This document shows positions 11,887 to 22,594 of a stretch of DNA of 59,945 bases, one piece after another. The DNA lies in contig PYST01000240.1 of assembly GCA_003049485.1 (NCBI GenBank), forward strand, positions 1 through 59,945, written 5' to 3'. Under the pieces are notes generated by a model. The model saw only the letters and a list, made by a program, of their open reading frames with translations, ran no database searches and was not told where the DNA came from. Position 1 is the stretch's first letter. Each line of letters begins with the position of its first letter. The position numbers were made by a program, and so were the translations under genes. Source of the DNA: Ophioceras dolichostomum (Eukaryota; Ascomycota; Sordariomycetes; Magnaporthales; Ophioceraceae).

Positions 11887-12871
11887 AGACCAACAAGCTG
11901 GCACAGCTGAAGGAGGAAGGAAAGGATAGAAAATACGCCGTTGATGGAAATAATCACAAGACAGACCGAAAAAAGAACCTCAGGTTTCGACGATGGCCTG
12001 ATTTAGCTCACATTCCTGAACGGGTGGGAACTGGAAACGAGTTCATCTATATCTTTCGTAGTACTGATCCCCCTCTCACCTCTCGCGTCGACCCGTATAC
12101 ACTACTAGTACCAACCAACATACCGCAAGCACCCCATTCGCGTAGAAGACGTCCCCCCTTCCCGGGCTGTGTTCCCCAGAGGTGGCCGGCACGGTCGTCT
12201 GCCAAAAGCTTCTCCACGTCCTCGTCATGGGAAAAAAATGACAGAATCCGAGATATCGAGCTAGTTCTCGGCAGCCGTTGGTGGGTTTCCACCGCGGTAG
12301 GTTTGGATTTTGCGAGGAGAAATATCAGCTCTGTCGTGCCTAGGTAGGCATAAGAGCTCCCAAAAGCTTCTCGTTATCTCTTCTGCTGCTTACAGACGGA
12401 TACGTAGGTCCCTGAGCCATCTCACCCCAGCAGGCGTCGCTGCTGCCATCTTCGTCGGAAAGTGACCACTTGTCCACTCTGCGAAGATATCACATCTCCT
12501 GTCGACACCGGGAATGACTCACATCGTAGCCTACGCCGCCAAACCTTTGGGAAGAGAACCATTTTCAACCTATCCTTACCACGATTACCAAATACATTTC
12601 CCTGTTTTTATCGGCAAACCATTTTGCCTATACGAAAACCTGTCAGACGACCATAAGCCCAGGCTCACAAAATGGCCAACAGCAACGGCGGCGGCGCCCG
12701 AAACATCAACAACGATCTCTCGGTTGGGGATCACGTCTGGGTCGGGCAGTCGATCCTACCGTCGGAGCCTTGGGGACAAATATAGAAATGTTGGTTGACT
12801 GGGGAGCTGCCCATGCTTGGGAACTTGCCTCGTGCCCCAGGCAATCATCAAGGTGTCTTGAACCCCACCTA
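11887..12871. other. Intergenic, no gene recognised
   Basis: This is the 3' flank of the cupredoxin gene and the sequence leading to the transposon. The open frames are short and show no family resemblance. Confidence 0.4.
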
Positions 12872-12902
12872 TAAGCTCAGACCCCTGTCAACCGACACCC
12901 CG
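12872..12902 (+). repeat. Left terminal inverted repeat
   Basis: The left end of the pogo element follows a TA dinucleotide. The first 26 bases match the reverse complement of the right end exactly. After one mismatch a few more C bases match. Confidence 0.85.
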
Positions 12903-13008
12903 CAAAAGCCTTCACAGCCACTTGCACCACCATCACAATTGCTACCATTTTACAGCCAATTTTGATCAGAACGCCCAATAACTTCGAATTGGCCTAGATG
13001 AATCGTTT

Positions 13009-14641
13009 ATGAAGCAATATACAGAGTCAGACTTAGCCGTGGCCATTGAGGCTGTCGCCAGCGGCGGGTCCGTGCAGAAGGCCGCCCTCGATTGGGGGTT
13101 CCAAGGACTACCCTCCACGACCGCGTCCACGGATTGATTTCACGTTTCCTCGCTTCCACATCGAAAAGCGGCTAGACCCGACCCAAGAGGAGTCGCTGGC
13201 GAATTGGGTAGTGGTCCAGGCCGCTCTAGGCCTTCATCCTAGGCATGCGGAGCTACACTATTTTGCAGAGCGTATCCTCCGAGTCAAAGGTGACCCCCGG
13301 CCGCTAGGGAAGCGGTGGGTAACGGCTATTTTAGCCAGGAAACCACATATTATGGTCCAGAGACCACGGAAAATGGAGTCTGCACGTGCCAAAGGGGTTA
13401 CAACTGAGGTTATTCAGACGTGGTGGCCTCGTTTGCATATCCCAGAGGTGCAGGCTATTAAGCCACGGAACCGGTGGAACGTTGACGAGACCGGTATCAT
13501 AGAGGGCCAGGGAAGCAACGGGCTGGTACTGGGAAGCCGTGAAATACGGTCAATACAGAGGGCAGACCCTGGATCTCGTACCTGGACCACCCTCGTGAAA
13601 CGCATCTCGGCAGACGGGCAAGCGTTGCCTCCCTTGGTCATCTATGCGGGGAAATCAGTACAACAACAGTGGTTTCCTACGGATTTGGCCCCATATACGG
13701 ACTGGAAGCTCACTGCAACTCCCACGGGCTGGACCAACGACTGCACTGGGCTGGAGTGGTTGGAAAAGGTCTTCATCCCTAGCACCCGGCCGGACGACCC
13801 CCTAGAAGCCCGTCTCCTGATTCTCGATGGCCACGGCAGTCACGTAACGCGTAATTTTATATGCGCTTGTGCCCAAAGCAACATATTCTTACTTTATTTC
13901 CCCCCTCACTCATCTCACGTACTTCAGCCCCTCGATCTCTCTGTCTTTGGCCCCTTAAAATCAGCTGACCGCACCTACCTAGGCCACCTGGGCCAATTCA
14001 ACGCCTCAACCGTCGTCAGAAAGCGCCAATTTCTAAGCATTTACCTAAGGGCTAGGGAGAAAGCATTTAACGGCCCGACTAATAAGTCCGGCTGGCAAGA
14101 CACGGGGTTGTGGCCGGTCCGTATATCTAAACCCCTTCTCAGCCGACACCTCTTGGAAAATAGCAACGCCGCACGGAAATCAACGGAATCTATAGCCTCT
14201 AGGATGGTCTCTAAGGCTCCGGCTTCGCCTTCATCCCTGGGAATAATCTCCTAAGTTGTCTGGAAAACTCCAGAGCGGGTAGAAGAGGTGGCCAATACCC
14301 TACACCAAAATACCCTCTTGGAAAGCCACCCCCCTACGCAACGCCTGTTATTTCTGGAGCTCAAAAAAGGCTGAAATCGCCATGACAGCCTCCTGGCTAG
14401 CGCCGAGCCAAAAATCAGCTCTCTGGAAGCACAATTGGAAGCTCTCCGGCCGACAAAAAGGAGAAAGGTGCATCCAAACCCTAACGAGCTCTTCGCCGAC
14501 ATCAGGGCGATTCAACGGTCGCAACGCGAGGCAGGTGCAATTCCACCTGAAGAAATCGATTCAGAAGCCTCTTCTGTACAGGAAACCAACGAGGAATGCA
14601 TTGTTGTAGGCCAGAGGCGGGTGGAAATTGACCTGGACTAA
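13009..14641 (+). pseudogene. Fot1/pogo transposase, frameshifted
   Basis: The ancestral start is ATG 13009 (MKQYTESDLAVAIEA...), the psq-type helix-turn-helix that binds the element ends. One G is missing in the run at 13094-13098, and a second frameshift lies near 13164-13175. From there a long frame (ending 14254) carries the CENP-B-type HTH and the DDE domain. Catalytic Asp residues are in NVDETGI, LILDGHGSH and LQPLDLSVF, with 35 residues between the second and third. A TAA at 14252-14254, a CpA to TpA type change, cuts the frame before VVWKTPERVEE. More frame slips follow before the original C-terminus, which ends at the TAA at 14639-14641. The protein cannot be made full length. Confidence 0.85.
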
Positions 14642-14646
14642 GTTGG

Positions 14647-14704
14647 ATTTTTGGTGGCGTTGGTATTTTTGGTGGCGTTGGTATTTTTGGTGGCGTTGGT
14701 ATTT
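14647..14704. repeat. 18-bp tandem repeat inside transposon end
   Basis: Three copies of attttt-ggtggcgttggt sit between the transposase stop and the right terminal repeat, followed by a partial copy. Confidence 0.8.
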
Positions 14705-14722
14705 TGGGGGTGTCGGTTGATT

Positions 14723-14753
14723 GGGGATGTCGGTTGACAGGGGTCTGAGCTTA
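14723..14753 (-). repeat. Right terminal inverted repeat
   Basis: The right end of the pogo element is followed by TA. A second copy of the tgtcggttga segment lies just inside it (from about 14711), forming a short subterminal direct repeat. Confidence 0.85.
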
Positions 14754-14755
14754 TA

Positions 14756-16051
14756 GCTTTCTCCTGACCACTCCAGATCTCCATAGAACTTTACAGAAGA
14801 CATGAACAATGAGAACAACCCCCCCCCTCCCCCCCAAGACAGTTTGCACATGTGCACAATCGGTCTACCATTGCCTTTGATAGGGGGCGATAATGACACG
14901 TGGATAAGCACGTGATCTATCGATAGGGAAGCCGTAGAAAGCCCTCTCTTCGGAGGCGTCCAGTCATTACAGAGAGAGAGAGAATACATCAACCTTTCCC
15001 CCTACAATTGTAGCCATTGATTTCTTCCCGATCACCTTCCAACAGAAAAGGGTTTTTTTTTTTTTTTGCGCTCTGCAGCGTAAAAAAGGCGTTGCTACCA
15101 CTTGTAGTGGCGTTGCATGGTACAGAAGTTGTGAGTAAAGTCATGAATTGGGAAGAGTTCTAGACAGGCAGCTAATCCGGAGAGTGTTGTCATTCCGCTG
15201 CCACAAATCCTCTCCCACATCAGGATGTTATTCGGAGGCACCCGGTCGATGAGTGGAGCCGAAGAGCCTGTGGACCCGCTCAGGGGCTGCATGCCGCTTA
15301 TCAGATCACGCTAGAGGATCTGATAACTTTTCTCTGCACGGTGACACCTCTTCATTCGTCGAGTCACAAAATACGCCCCCTCTTTTGTTTTTCGGCTGTT
15401 GCTCCCCAACGACCTTCCAAGATTTGGAGAAATTCCCGCAGATTCTGAGCAGCCAGGTTGTTGTTCCATTAGAAACAGCGATGTCATCATCCCGTTTGGG
15501 CTCTGATCTTGAAGCATCTTTTCCCTTGTATCGTCCCCTTGTGAACGCATGAGAGCCCGGGCGCGACGGCAGGCTCTCCCGTCCTGATGACGATGGCTCG
15601 GCCTCTTCCCGGTTGCGATATCGGGCTGCCTAGCACAGTCCCACAACCGCCCCTCGATGGGAGTACGACGACCAGATCAGCACTCCAGGACGATGCGGTG
15701 GAGCCTGTTGGGCCCTCCTCTCCGCCCAGGACCCCAATGTGACTGAGGGATGACGAGGAGAACTGGAGCAGAAGGAACATTGTCCTGCCTGTGTCCGCGC
15801 CGCTTTCTCAAATAACGAGGGCCATCCGCCATCTGCCCCAGAAACCCCCCTACACAAAAATTAATCATCCTCATCCCAGCACATCACAACAGGCCACCCG
15901 AACAGCTCCGGTTGCCGACAGCCCGCCTGCGCGCTCCCGCTGCAGCAGACTTACATCTAGCACACGTTTGGGCCAATCATTTGCACCTGACGCGAGAGTT
16001 GTGTCGTACCATAGCCCTCACCCCACTGCTACAGTCAATATTCCGGTAGCC
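14756..16051. other. Intergenic; upstream region of AIF-like gene
   Basis: No gene is seen. The stretch holds a poly-T tract near 15053-15067, a short GA run near 14970 and, at 15298-15326, a pair of GATA-type iron-regulator sites. It is presumably the promoter and leader of the flavoprotein gene. Confidence 0.5.
15298..15326. promoter_or_regulatory. Paired ATCTGATAA sites upstream of AIF-like gene
   Basis: TTATCAGAT at 15298-15306 and ATCTGATAA at 15318-15326 form an inverted pair. ATCWGATAA is the extended GATA motif reported for the fungal iron repressor SreA and its orthologues. The pair lies about 730 bp upstream of the flavoprotein start. The 15 bases starting at 15317 are identical to those starting at 20161 upstream of the SidF-like gene. 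Confidence 0.65.
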
Positions 16052-17595
16052 ATGGGCTCACTCGCAGCACAACTACCCATACCATTCCAGGTGCTGGTCA
16101 TCGGCGGGTCGTACGCGGGCGTCTCGGCCTCTTTGAACCTCCTGGACCTGTGCTCGAACCGAACTCCGCGCTGCGGCCGTGGCGACGGCGCCTCGGTGTG
16201 TTCGCGGGACCCGATTGATGTCGAGATCACTATTGTCGATGAGAGGGATGGCTTCTGTAAGTCCCATTGAGCACTGCTGCCAAGCCGCCGTAAGATGAAT
16301 GGGATAGATGGCAGAGCTAGACTACCTAAGCTTACACAGAAGACATGCGCAATCATCATAACCAGTCCACTTAATCGGCTCACCTCTAGCCCTCGCCTCC
16401 GAGGAATACGCCAAGAAGGCGTGGGTGACCTTCAACAACGTCGTCGCCCTGCAGAAGCCGAACGTGCGCGTGCTCCAGGGCAGCGCGAAGGCCGTCGATG
16501 CGGTCTCCAAGACAGCCGTTATCGCCCGGTCGGGCACCGCCGACGTGGTGACGCTCAAGTACGACTTCCTCGTCGCGGCGAGCGGCCTGCGCCGCGTCTG
16601 GCCCGTGGTGCCTCAGAGCCTGAGCCGGAAGCAGTATCTCCTCGAGGCGGCCCGGCACATTCGCGACGTGTCCTCCGCCAAGAACGGCGTGCTCGTCGTG
16701 GGCGGCGGCGCCGTCGGCATCGAGATGGCGGCTGAGCTCAAGCTCGTGCAGCCTGACGTGAAGGTCACGCTGGCGCACTCGCGGAGCAAGCTGCTGTCGT
16801 CTGAGGGCTTGCCGGATGACTGCAAGGACACGGCGCTGGAGCTGTTGCGGGAGTCTGGGGTGGAGGTCCTGATGGAGCACAGGCTTGCGGAGCAGGTTGA
16901 GGTCGATACCGGGGGAAAGAGCAAGGCGATAGAGGCTAGGTTCACGAATGGCCACAAGGCGGTTGTCGACAAGGTCATAATGGCTCAGTCGCAGAGTGTT
17001 CCTTCCACCAGATTCCTTTCGGGAGATGTGCTCGATGAGGAGGGCTACGTGAAAGTTCAACCAAAGTGCGACGTGCTATTCCCAATCCCACAGCACTGAG
17101 ACGATTTCAGAGGCGAACCACTTACTAACTATGATGCTTCGCGCTCAAATTCTAGTCTCGCCTTCCCTCTGGAGTCCTCCAACGCGATGAGCCACTTCGG
17201 AGCCGGAGACCTCATCAAGTGGTCAGGCATCAAGCGCTGCGGCGGCGCCATGCACCACGGCCACTACGTCGCCGTCAACATCCACCAACTGATGCTCCAG
17301 CAGCTCCACGGCCTCAAACCCAAGTTCAACGAGCTGAATCCCGTCCCTCCAATGATCGGGCTCGCCGTGGGCAAGAAGGCTGTGTCACACGGCCCAGATG
17401 GCGGCACGAACTCTGGGGAGGACGTGATGGAAGCGTTCTTCGGTGATGACTTGGGATTCACCAGTGAGCATTGTTCCTCCTGCCACAAACATAAGGTTTC
17501 CTCGGATCGATAGTCGCTGACTGGCTGTGCTTCAAACAGTTTGCTGGAATTACCTACGGCTTGGTGGGGACAAGGTGCCTGGGGAGCTGAAATAG
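16052..17595 (+). CDS. AIF-like FAD/NAD(P)H oxidoreductase
   Basis: Four exons (16052-16256, 16366-17065, 17156-17463, 17540-17595) join in frame to 422 residues. Donors are GTAAGT, GTGCGA and GTGAGC. The N-terminal FAD-binding Rossmann loop is VIGGSYAG. A second dinucleotide loop, VVGGGAVGIEMAAEL, binds NAD(P)H. The C-terminal flavin motif is HFGAGDLI. This is the pyridine-nucleotide-disulfide oxidoreductase fold of AIF/AMID-like proteins, which pass electrons from NAD(P)H to quinones or other acceptors. There is no obvious membrane segment or peroxisomal signal. It converges on the SidF-like gene 300 bp away, and a pair of iron-type GATA sites lies upstream, so a role in siderophore or iron redox metabolism is an inference worth testing. 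Confidence 0.88.
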
Positions 17596-17894
17596 TACTG
17601 CGGGATAGGGCAGCCGCAGCGTAGCGCTGGTGTGCTAGAGAAGCCATCCACGAAATAAGGGAACTGTTCGGTTGGAAGGACACAACACAGCAAGCATGAG
17701 AAAATATATAATAAGATGATCCTGTCGATTTAAAAGAAACTTCATTTCGAAAAGGCACAATCTACGTGAAAATACCACAACCCCCGTACCCTTTCGTTCT
17801 TTGCCGTTTGCTATTTTCCTACGACCGCAACACAGGAGTTTAAAAACAGAGGCAGATTGAATCTTTCCCAGCTAGCGATCCCAACCCACCCACC

Positions 17895-19388
17895 TCACAA
17901 CTTCGGCACAATCCCAACGCCCGTCCCGCCGACGACCTTGCCGTTCTCCGCAAGCGGGCACAGCTGGAAGAAGCGCTCGCGGCCGCAGCGCATGAGGCCG
18001 GACCGCTTGTGGGGCAGGTCGACGAACTTGTCGACGCCGAAGCCGTGGACGAGGTCGTAGCCCAGCACGGTGCTGTTGGAGGACTTGGGCTCGCCCACGA
18101 TGTCCTCCGTGCGCGGCTCGTCGAGGAACAGGTAGTGCATCAAGCTGGACCACCAGGCCGAGACGCGGTGGGGGCCGCGAAACCGCACGTCGCCCACGAG
18201 GGAGTGGCGGCCGCGGTCGTAGTCCTTTGCGGAGTAGTAGGCTCCGAGACGGTCCTCCTGTTTAGGGGTTTCGAAGCAGAGAAATTAGAAAAAGAAGTGA
18301 GGAGGGGCGGGGAGAGATGGGAAAACAATACGGAAAGAAAGAGAGGAAAGCTAACTAACCTTCGCCCAGTAGATCTCGAAATAAGCAAAAAACACCCCCT
18401 CAAAAGCAGCCAGAACCGCAACCTGGTGCGGATCCTCGTGCGCCCGCCGAAGGTACTCCATGTGCTGCTCCAACGTGCCCGTCTCGTTCCACCCCTGGCT
18501 GACGCGGGGGTCGTTCTGCCACGCGTGGAACAGCGCCAGGTGGCCCTCGTCGTGGTGGTCGAGCGCGACCATGCTGAATGTCTCGCGCAGGTGCGGGACG
18601 TACCGGCTGTAGATGACGGATCCTGGGCGCGGCTTCGCGGGGCGGCGCGGGTGCCAGCAGAGGGCGGTGCCGGGTGAGTCGGTGAGGTGCGGGTCCAGGG
18701 GCGGGAGGGGGTAGGAGGCGGAGAGGCCGGACGAGTCGGGCGCCCAGATGGGGCGGGGGCCGAAGGGGGAGCCGGCGCCTTGCCAGAAGGCGTTGCGGAG
18801 GACGAGAAGCTCAGTGGTTGGTGATGGTGGGGTGGAGGACGCGTCGCAGTCGTTTTTGGGAGGGTGTGGGTGCGGGATCGCGAGCATTACGTCGCGGAGG
18901 CGGGAGGCGGCCGCGGTGGCGCTGGGGCCGAGCAGCCCGGTGGTGGTGCCATCTGGAGTGGTGCCGTCGTCGAGTGTCAGGCGGAAGGCCTCGTCCGCGG
19001 GACGGACGGTGTGGATGAGGTACACGACCAGCCAGAGCTGAGCCGGGGTCGGCAACGGCGCCGACGAGGCATCCCAGCAGACTGTCACGGAGGGACAGCG
19101 CCGCGCGCGGCCCCAGGGCGTGTTGTTGGAGCCGTCGGGCCGCTCGGACGACTTGAGGTCTTCGGGGTCTGTGATGAAGATGGCGTCGCTGTGGAGGGCC
19201 TCGTGAGAGGCGCGGTCGGCTGCGAGGCCTGAGGCGGCGCTGGGCGAGATCCGCAGCTGGTACAGAGGCTGGCCGATCTTGGGAAGGGTCTGGTCGGCTT
19301 TCACGACGGAGTATGGGGTGTGGTAGGGGTGAGGCAGCTTCAGGATGGTCTCGTCTGGGCCCAGCTGAGAGAGCGGGATGGAAGTCAT
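17895..19388 (-). CDS. sidF: SidF-like hydroxyornithine N-acyltransferase
   Basis: Two exons (19388-18360 and 18257-17895; GTTAGT...CAG intron of 102 nt) give 463 residues, close to the length of known SidF proteins. The C-terminal half is the GNAT-fold siderophore acyltransferase domain (AlcB/IucB type), with NDPRVSQGWNETGTLEQH, FAYFEIYWAKEDRLGAYY and GEPKSSNSTVLGYDLVHGFG. In fusarinine and coprogen synthesis SidF transfers anhydromevalonyl from CoA to N5-hydroxyornithine. The last three residues are PKL, a PTS1-like signal that fits the known peroxisomal location of this step. The gene lies head-to-tail with the SidI-like ligase, and two ATCTGATAA sites are about 780-820 bp upstream. SidL, the acetyl-transferring paralogue, is the main alternative, but the SidI neighbour favours SidF. 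Confidence 0.85.
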
Positions 19389-20740
19389 CTTGAGAGTGAG
19401 AGGAGAGAGGCCAATGGGAACGGTATCAGTCTCAGCGGATTAGAGCTACTACATTGAGGGGCATACGCAGTGTCACAAGTCCCTAGGTGGGATTCTAGCA
19501 GGCAGTTTACAATGATGAGTTGGGAAGCTGATGATGGACAGAACAGACAGCCTGAGCGCCAGAGCTTCGAGCTCTAGAGGAGCTCCTTTCCAGCAAGCCA
19601 GCAGCCTGCAGGACCTCTCTGTCATCCGAACCACTTCGACCCTCCATTCATGTAACGGCATGCTGGGTCCTGTCGGAGGGAGGCGTGCCGACTTGGGCCG
19701 GTACAAAGAATTGTTACCTAGGACAACGCAGTAGGCTGTCCAGTGCGTGGGGAGCCTCGGCAGAAAGCCAAGGGATGCAGCCCCCAGTAAATTGTAAAGG
19801 ACTCCGAGTTTGTCCCCGAATGAAAAAGTGTGAGCAAAGATTTCGTCATCGTAACCTCCAGGACGCGACATGGGATGGTGGGATATTCCATAATACCATT
19901 AGGGCACACTATTGCCCACAGGAGAGAGTCACATCGCAAGCGAGGTGCCATCGTGACAAGTCGCACTGCATCCTGCACCGCACACACAGAAAAGATGGGC
20001 TTGGTCGGGAGTGTAAGACTGCGTGGTTTTTTGTGTGCAGGAGACAGGCATGTTTTTGGGTACGACCTCAACCCCGAGCCCCCTCCCCCTCCATGACAAA
20101 CCCGCCAATGAGCAGGGCGAGTTCGGTTGCAGCACTGCATGGGTGGCTGGCTCTAAGGGCGGATCTGATAACTTTACTTGGACGGAGGGCCGCGGATCTG
20201 ATAAATTCAGTGGAACGAAAATGGGCTTGGCGCATTCGGCGGGGTCCGCCGATGGTCGGAGGGAAGTACGGGAAGTACTGTGATGAAGTCCTGGGAAGGA
20301 TGATGAGGGTTTCGGGAAGCGGCATTCGTCGGCATGGATCTTGGCTTTTTGTTTCGCTGGCCTCCTTCGCTTTCTGGTTGGTACTTCTTTGCAAGCTCTG
20401 ATTTTGTGGAAATTACATCTCACGAAAGGAAGAAAACCGAATGGGAAAATGGCTGGCAGCTCGCAAGAGAGACTGGATCTTGTAAAACTTCATTCAGTCA
20501 CACCGCCAGAAGTCGATTCAGGGGCAAGCCCCTGAATCTGACTCGTCTCTGCAGCTTCTGCTGAAAATCTGTCGTTGTAAGGTTTCGTGGTGTTTCCACA
20601 CCGGATGAAATTTTTTCTAGCCTATCCCACCTTTTTGGTGAGAAGTCCGCATACGCTCCTCCTTTGCAATGTACCATCTTGTGTATGTTACGACCGACAG
20701 ACCACTTTTATCCCACCTATACCACCTCTCAATTGTGTGA
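19389..20740. other. Intergenic; upstream region of SidF-like gene
   Basis: Non-coding as far as I can see. It holds the two direct ATCTGATAA sites at 20163-20204, and its right part includes the 3' flank of the SidI-like gene. Confidence 0.5.
20163..20204. promoter_or_regulatory. Two ATCTGATAA sites upstream of SidF-like gene
   Basis: ATCTGATAA occurs at 20163-20171 and again at 20196-20204, in the same orientation, in the region upstream of the SidF-like gene. The spacing is 24 bp. Both match the SreA-type consensus ATCWGATAA exactly. Confidence 0.7.
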
Positions 20741-22594
20741 CTAAAGCCTGGCGGCGGCCCGAGTCTCCAAGATTTTGTTCCCCAAGATGGCCATCTCGAA
20801 CTTCCGCACCTTCCCACTGCCAGTGAGCGGCACATCGCGTGGAACGCCGTCCTGGCCGAGCCAGAAGACGTGCGCAGGCGCCTTGTGTCCTCCCAGCCTG
20901 GCCCTCACCCACTCCCTGACCTCGGCGTCGTCGGGTAGGTTGCCCTTGTCGCCGCGGTAGTCCGGGTTGGAGCTGCCTAGGAACGCGCCGACGACCTCGC
21001 CGTAGTGGCGGCTCTTGAGCCCCACCACGACGGCGGTGGCGATGGAGGGGTGGGCCACCAGGCGCTCCTCGATCTCGAGCGGGTAGATGTTCTCGCCCCC
21101 GCGGATGATGATGTCCTTGAAGCGGCCCGTGATGGCGCAGTAGCCCTGCTCGTCAAAGACGGCCTCGTCGCCGGTGTGCAGCCACATCACGCCCTCGGCG
21201 TCGCGCGCCATGACCTCGTTCGTCTTCTCCGAGTTGTTCCAGTAGCCAGCCTGCAGCTGGTAGCCCGCGATGCAGAGCTCCCCCCTCTCTCCCAGGGCCA
21301 CGATCTCTCCGTCGCGGTCAACGATCTTTGCGTGGGCGTGGGGCATCAGCGTGCCGACTGTGGAGAGGCGGCAGGCGATGGCGTCGTCCGTGAAAGCGTT
21401 GAAGCATGTCGGTGACGCCTCGGTGAGGCCGTAGCTGGAGGTGAACTCGGTCATGCCTAGCTTAGAGACCAGCTGCTCCATCAGGTACCGTGGCACGGGC
21501 GCTCCGGCAATGATGCCGGTGCGGAGGGCCAGGTTTTCGGCTCGAAGGCCTTCCGCTTCGGGCAGGGCTAGGAGAGTGTCGAACATGGCGGGGACGCCGT
21601 GAAGCGCGGTGCACCGTTCGTCGACCACGGCCTTCAGTGTGGCCGGACCGTCGAAAACCTCCGCAGGGTATACTATCTTGCCGCCGTGCGTCACTGTGGC
21701 CAGCATGCCCAATACCAGACCAAAGCAGTGGAATAGCGGTGGTGGGCAGCAGAGCACATCTGAGGGTGACAGCCGCATGCGGTCGCCGATGAAGCGGGCG
21801 TTGTTGACAAGGTTATGGTGCGTGAGCGACGCCGCCTTAGGCTGCCCAGTTGTGCCGCTCGTGAACTGTAGGTTGCACACGTTATACGGCAGCACCTTCA
21901 TCTGGATCTCGCGCAACCGACGCGAGCTGTATCTAAGGCCACTCTGCGCCACATCCTCGTATGTTATGAAGCGGCCGGCAGAGTTTCCGTGCAGTATCAC
22001 AACTGTTGGTGCCGGCGCTTGGTTCGAAAGCTCGGAGAGGAGCGGCGAGTTGTCTAAGCGGCCGATCCGCTGGGTGGTGAAGAAGACCTTGCAGTCTTGT
22101 TTGTGGTGCGTTCTGTCAGCCCAGATGGCACCAGGAGAGCTCAAGCCCAATCAAGAAGGGGTGGCGTTCTATATCCAGTTTCGTCTAAGCTTACCGGTAA
22201 ACTTCAAGGCATACTGGGCCTCCGTTGGGGTGTATGTGTTGTTGAGAATGACCAGAATGCCGCCAATCCTAGCAACAGCGAAGAACACCGCGACGTACTG
22301 CTCGCAGTTCCCTGCCATGATCCCCACGCGGTCGCCCATGCCGATGCCCATAGATAGCAGGGCTCGAGCGAGGAGGCAGCTTTGGTGGTTCAGTTGGTTG
22401 TACGTCCATCTTGCGCCAGTCCATGGAATCACAAGGCACTCTTCTGTGCCATGGTGCTGGCACTGCAGGTCGAGGAGCTCGCCGAGCGTGAAGTCGACCA
22501 AGGGAGGATCAACGGGACCGTGAAGCAGAGACAGTCGCTCTCTTTGGAGGAGAGTGTCGTCGATAACGACGGACGAAACCTGTGGCTCGCCCAT
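20741..22594 (-). CDS. sidI: SidI-like acyl-CoA (mevalonyl-CoA) ligase
   Basis: Two exons (22594-22195 and 22095-20741; 99-nt GTAAGC...CTGAC...AAG intron) give 584 residues, similar to known SidI. It is an ANL-superfamily AMP-forming enzyme. The nucleotide loop is TSGTTGQPK (about residues 212-220), followed by SSYGLTEASP, AGYWNNSEKT, WLHTGDEAVF, GRFKDIIIRGGENIYP and the C-terminal catalytic lysine loop LTGSGKVRK. SidI activates mevalonate with ATP and CoA for transfer to hydroxyornithine after dehydration by SidH. The C-terminus ARL is a PTS1-like peroxisomal signal. A palindromic pair of GATA-type iron sites lies about 550 bp upstream. By sequence alone a general medium-chain acyl-CoA synthetase is possible; the SidF neighbour supports SidI. 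No SidH-like gene is in the window. Confidence 0.83.

Larger units (their letters stand above)
12872..14753 (+). mobile_element. Fot1/pogo-type DNA transposon (decayed)
   Basis: The element is 1882 bp long. Its ends are inverted repeats that begin TAAGCTCAGACCCCTGTCAA and match perfectly over about 26 bp. It is flanked by TA on both sides (12870-12871 and 14754-14755), the target duplication of the Tc1/mariner-pogo superfamily. It encloses one transposase gene on the plus strand. The ends are intact but the transposase is broken by frameshifts and a stop, so it could move only in trans. Confidence 0.9.

Noticed and set aside
18009..18677. A 222-codon plus-strand open frame
   Set aside because: It is antisense to the SidF-like gene, whose exons and domain are clear.
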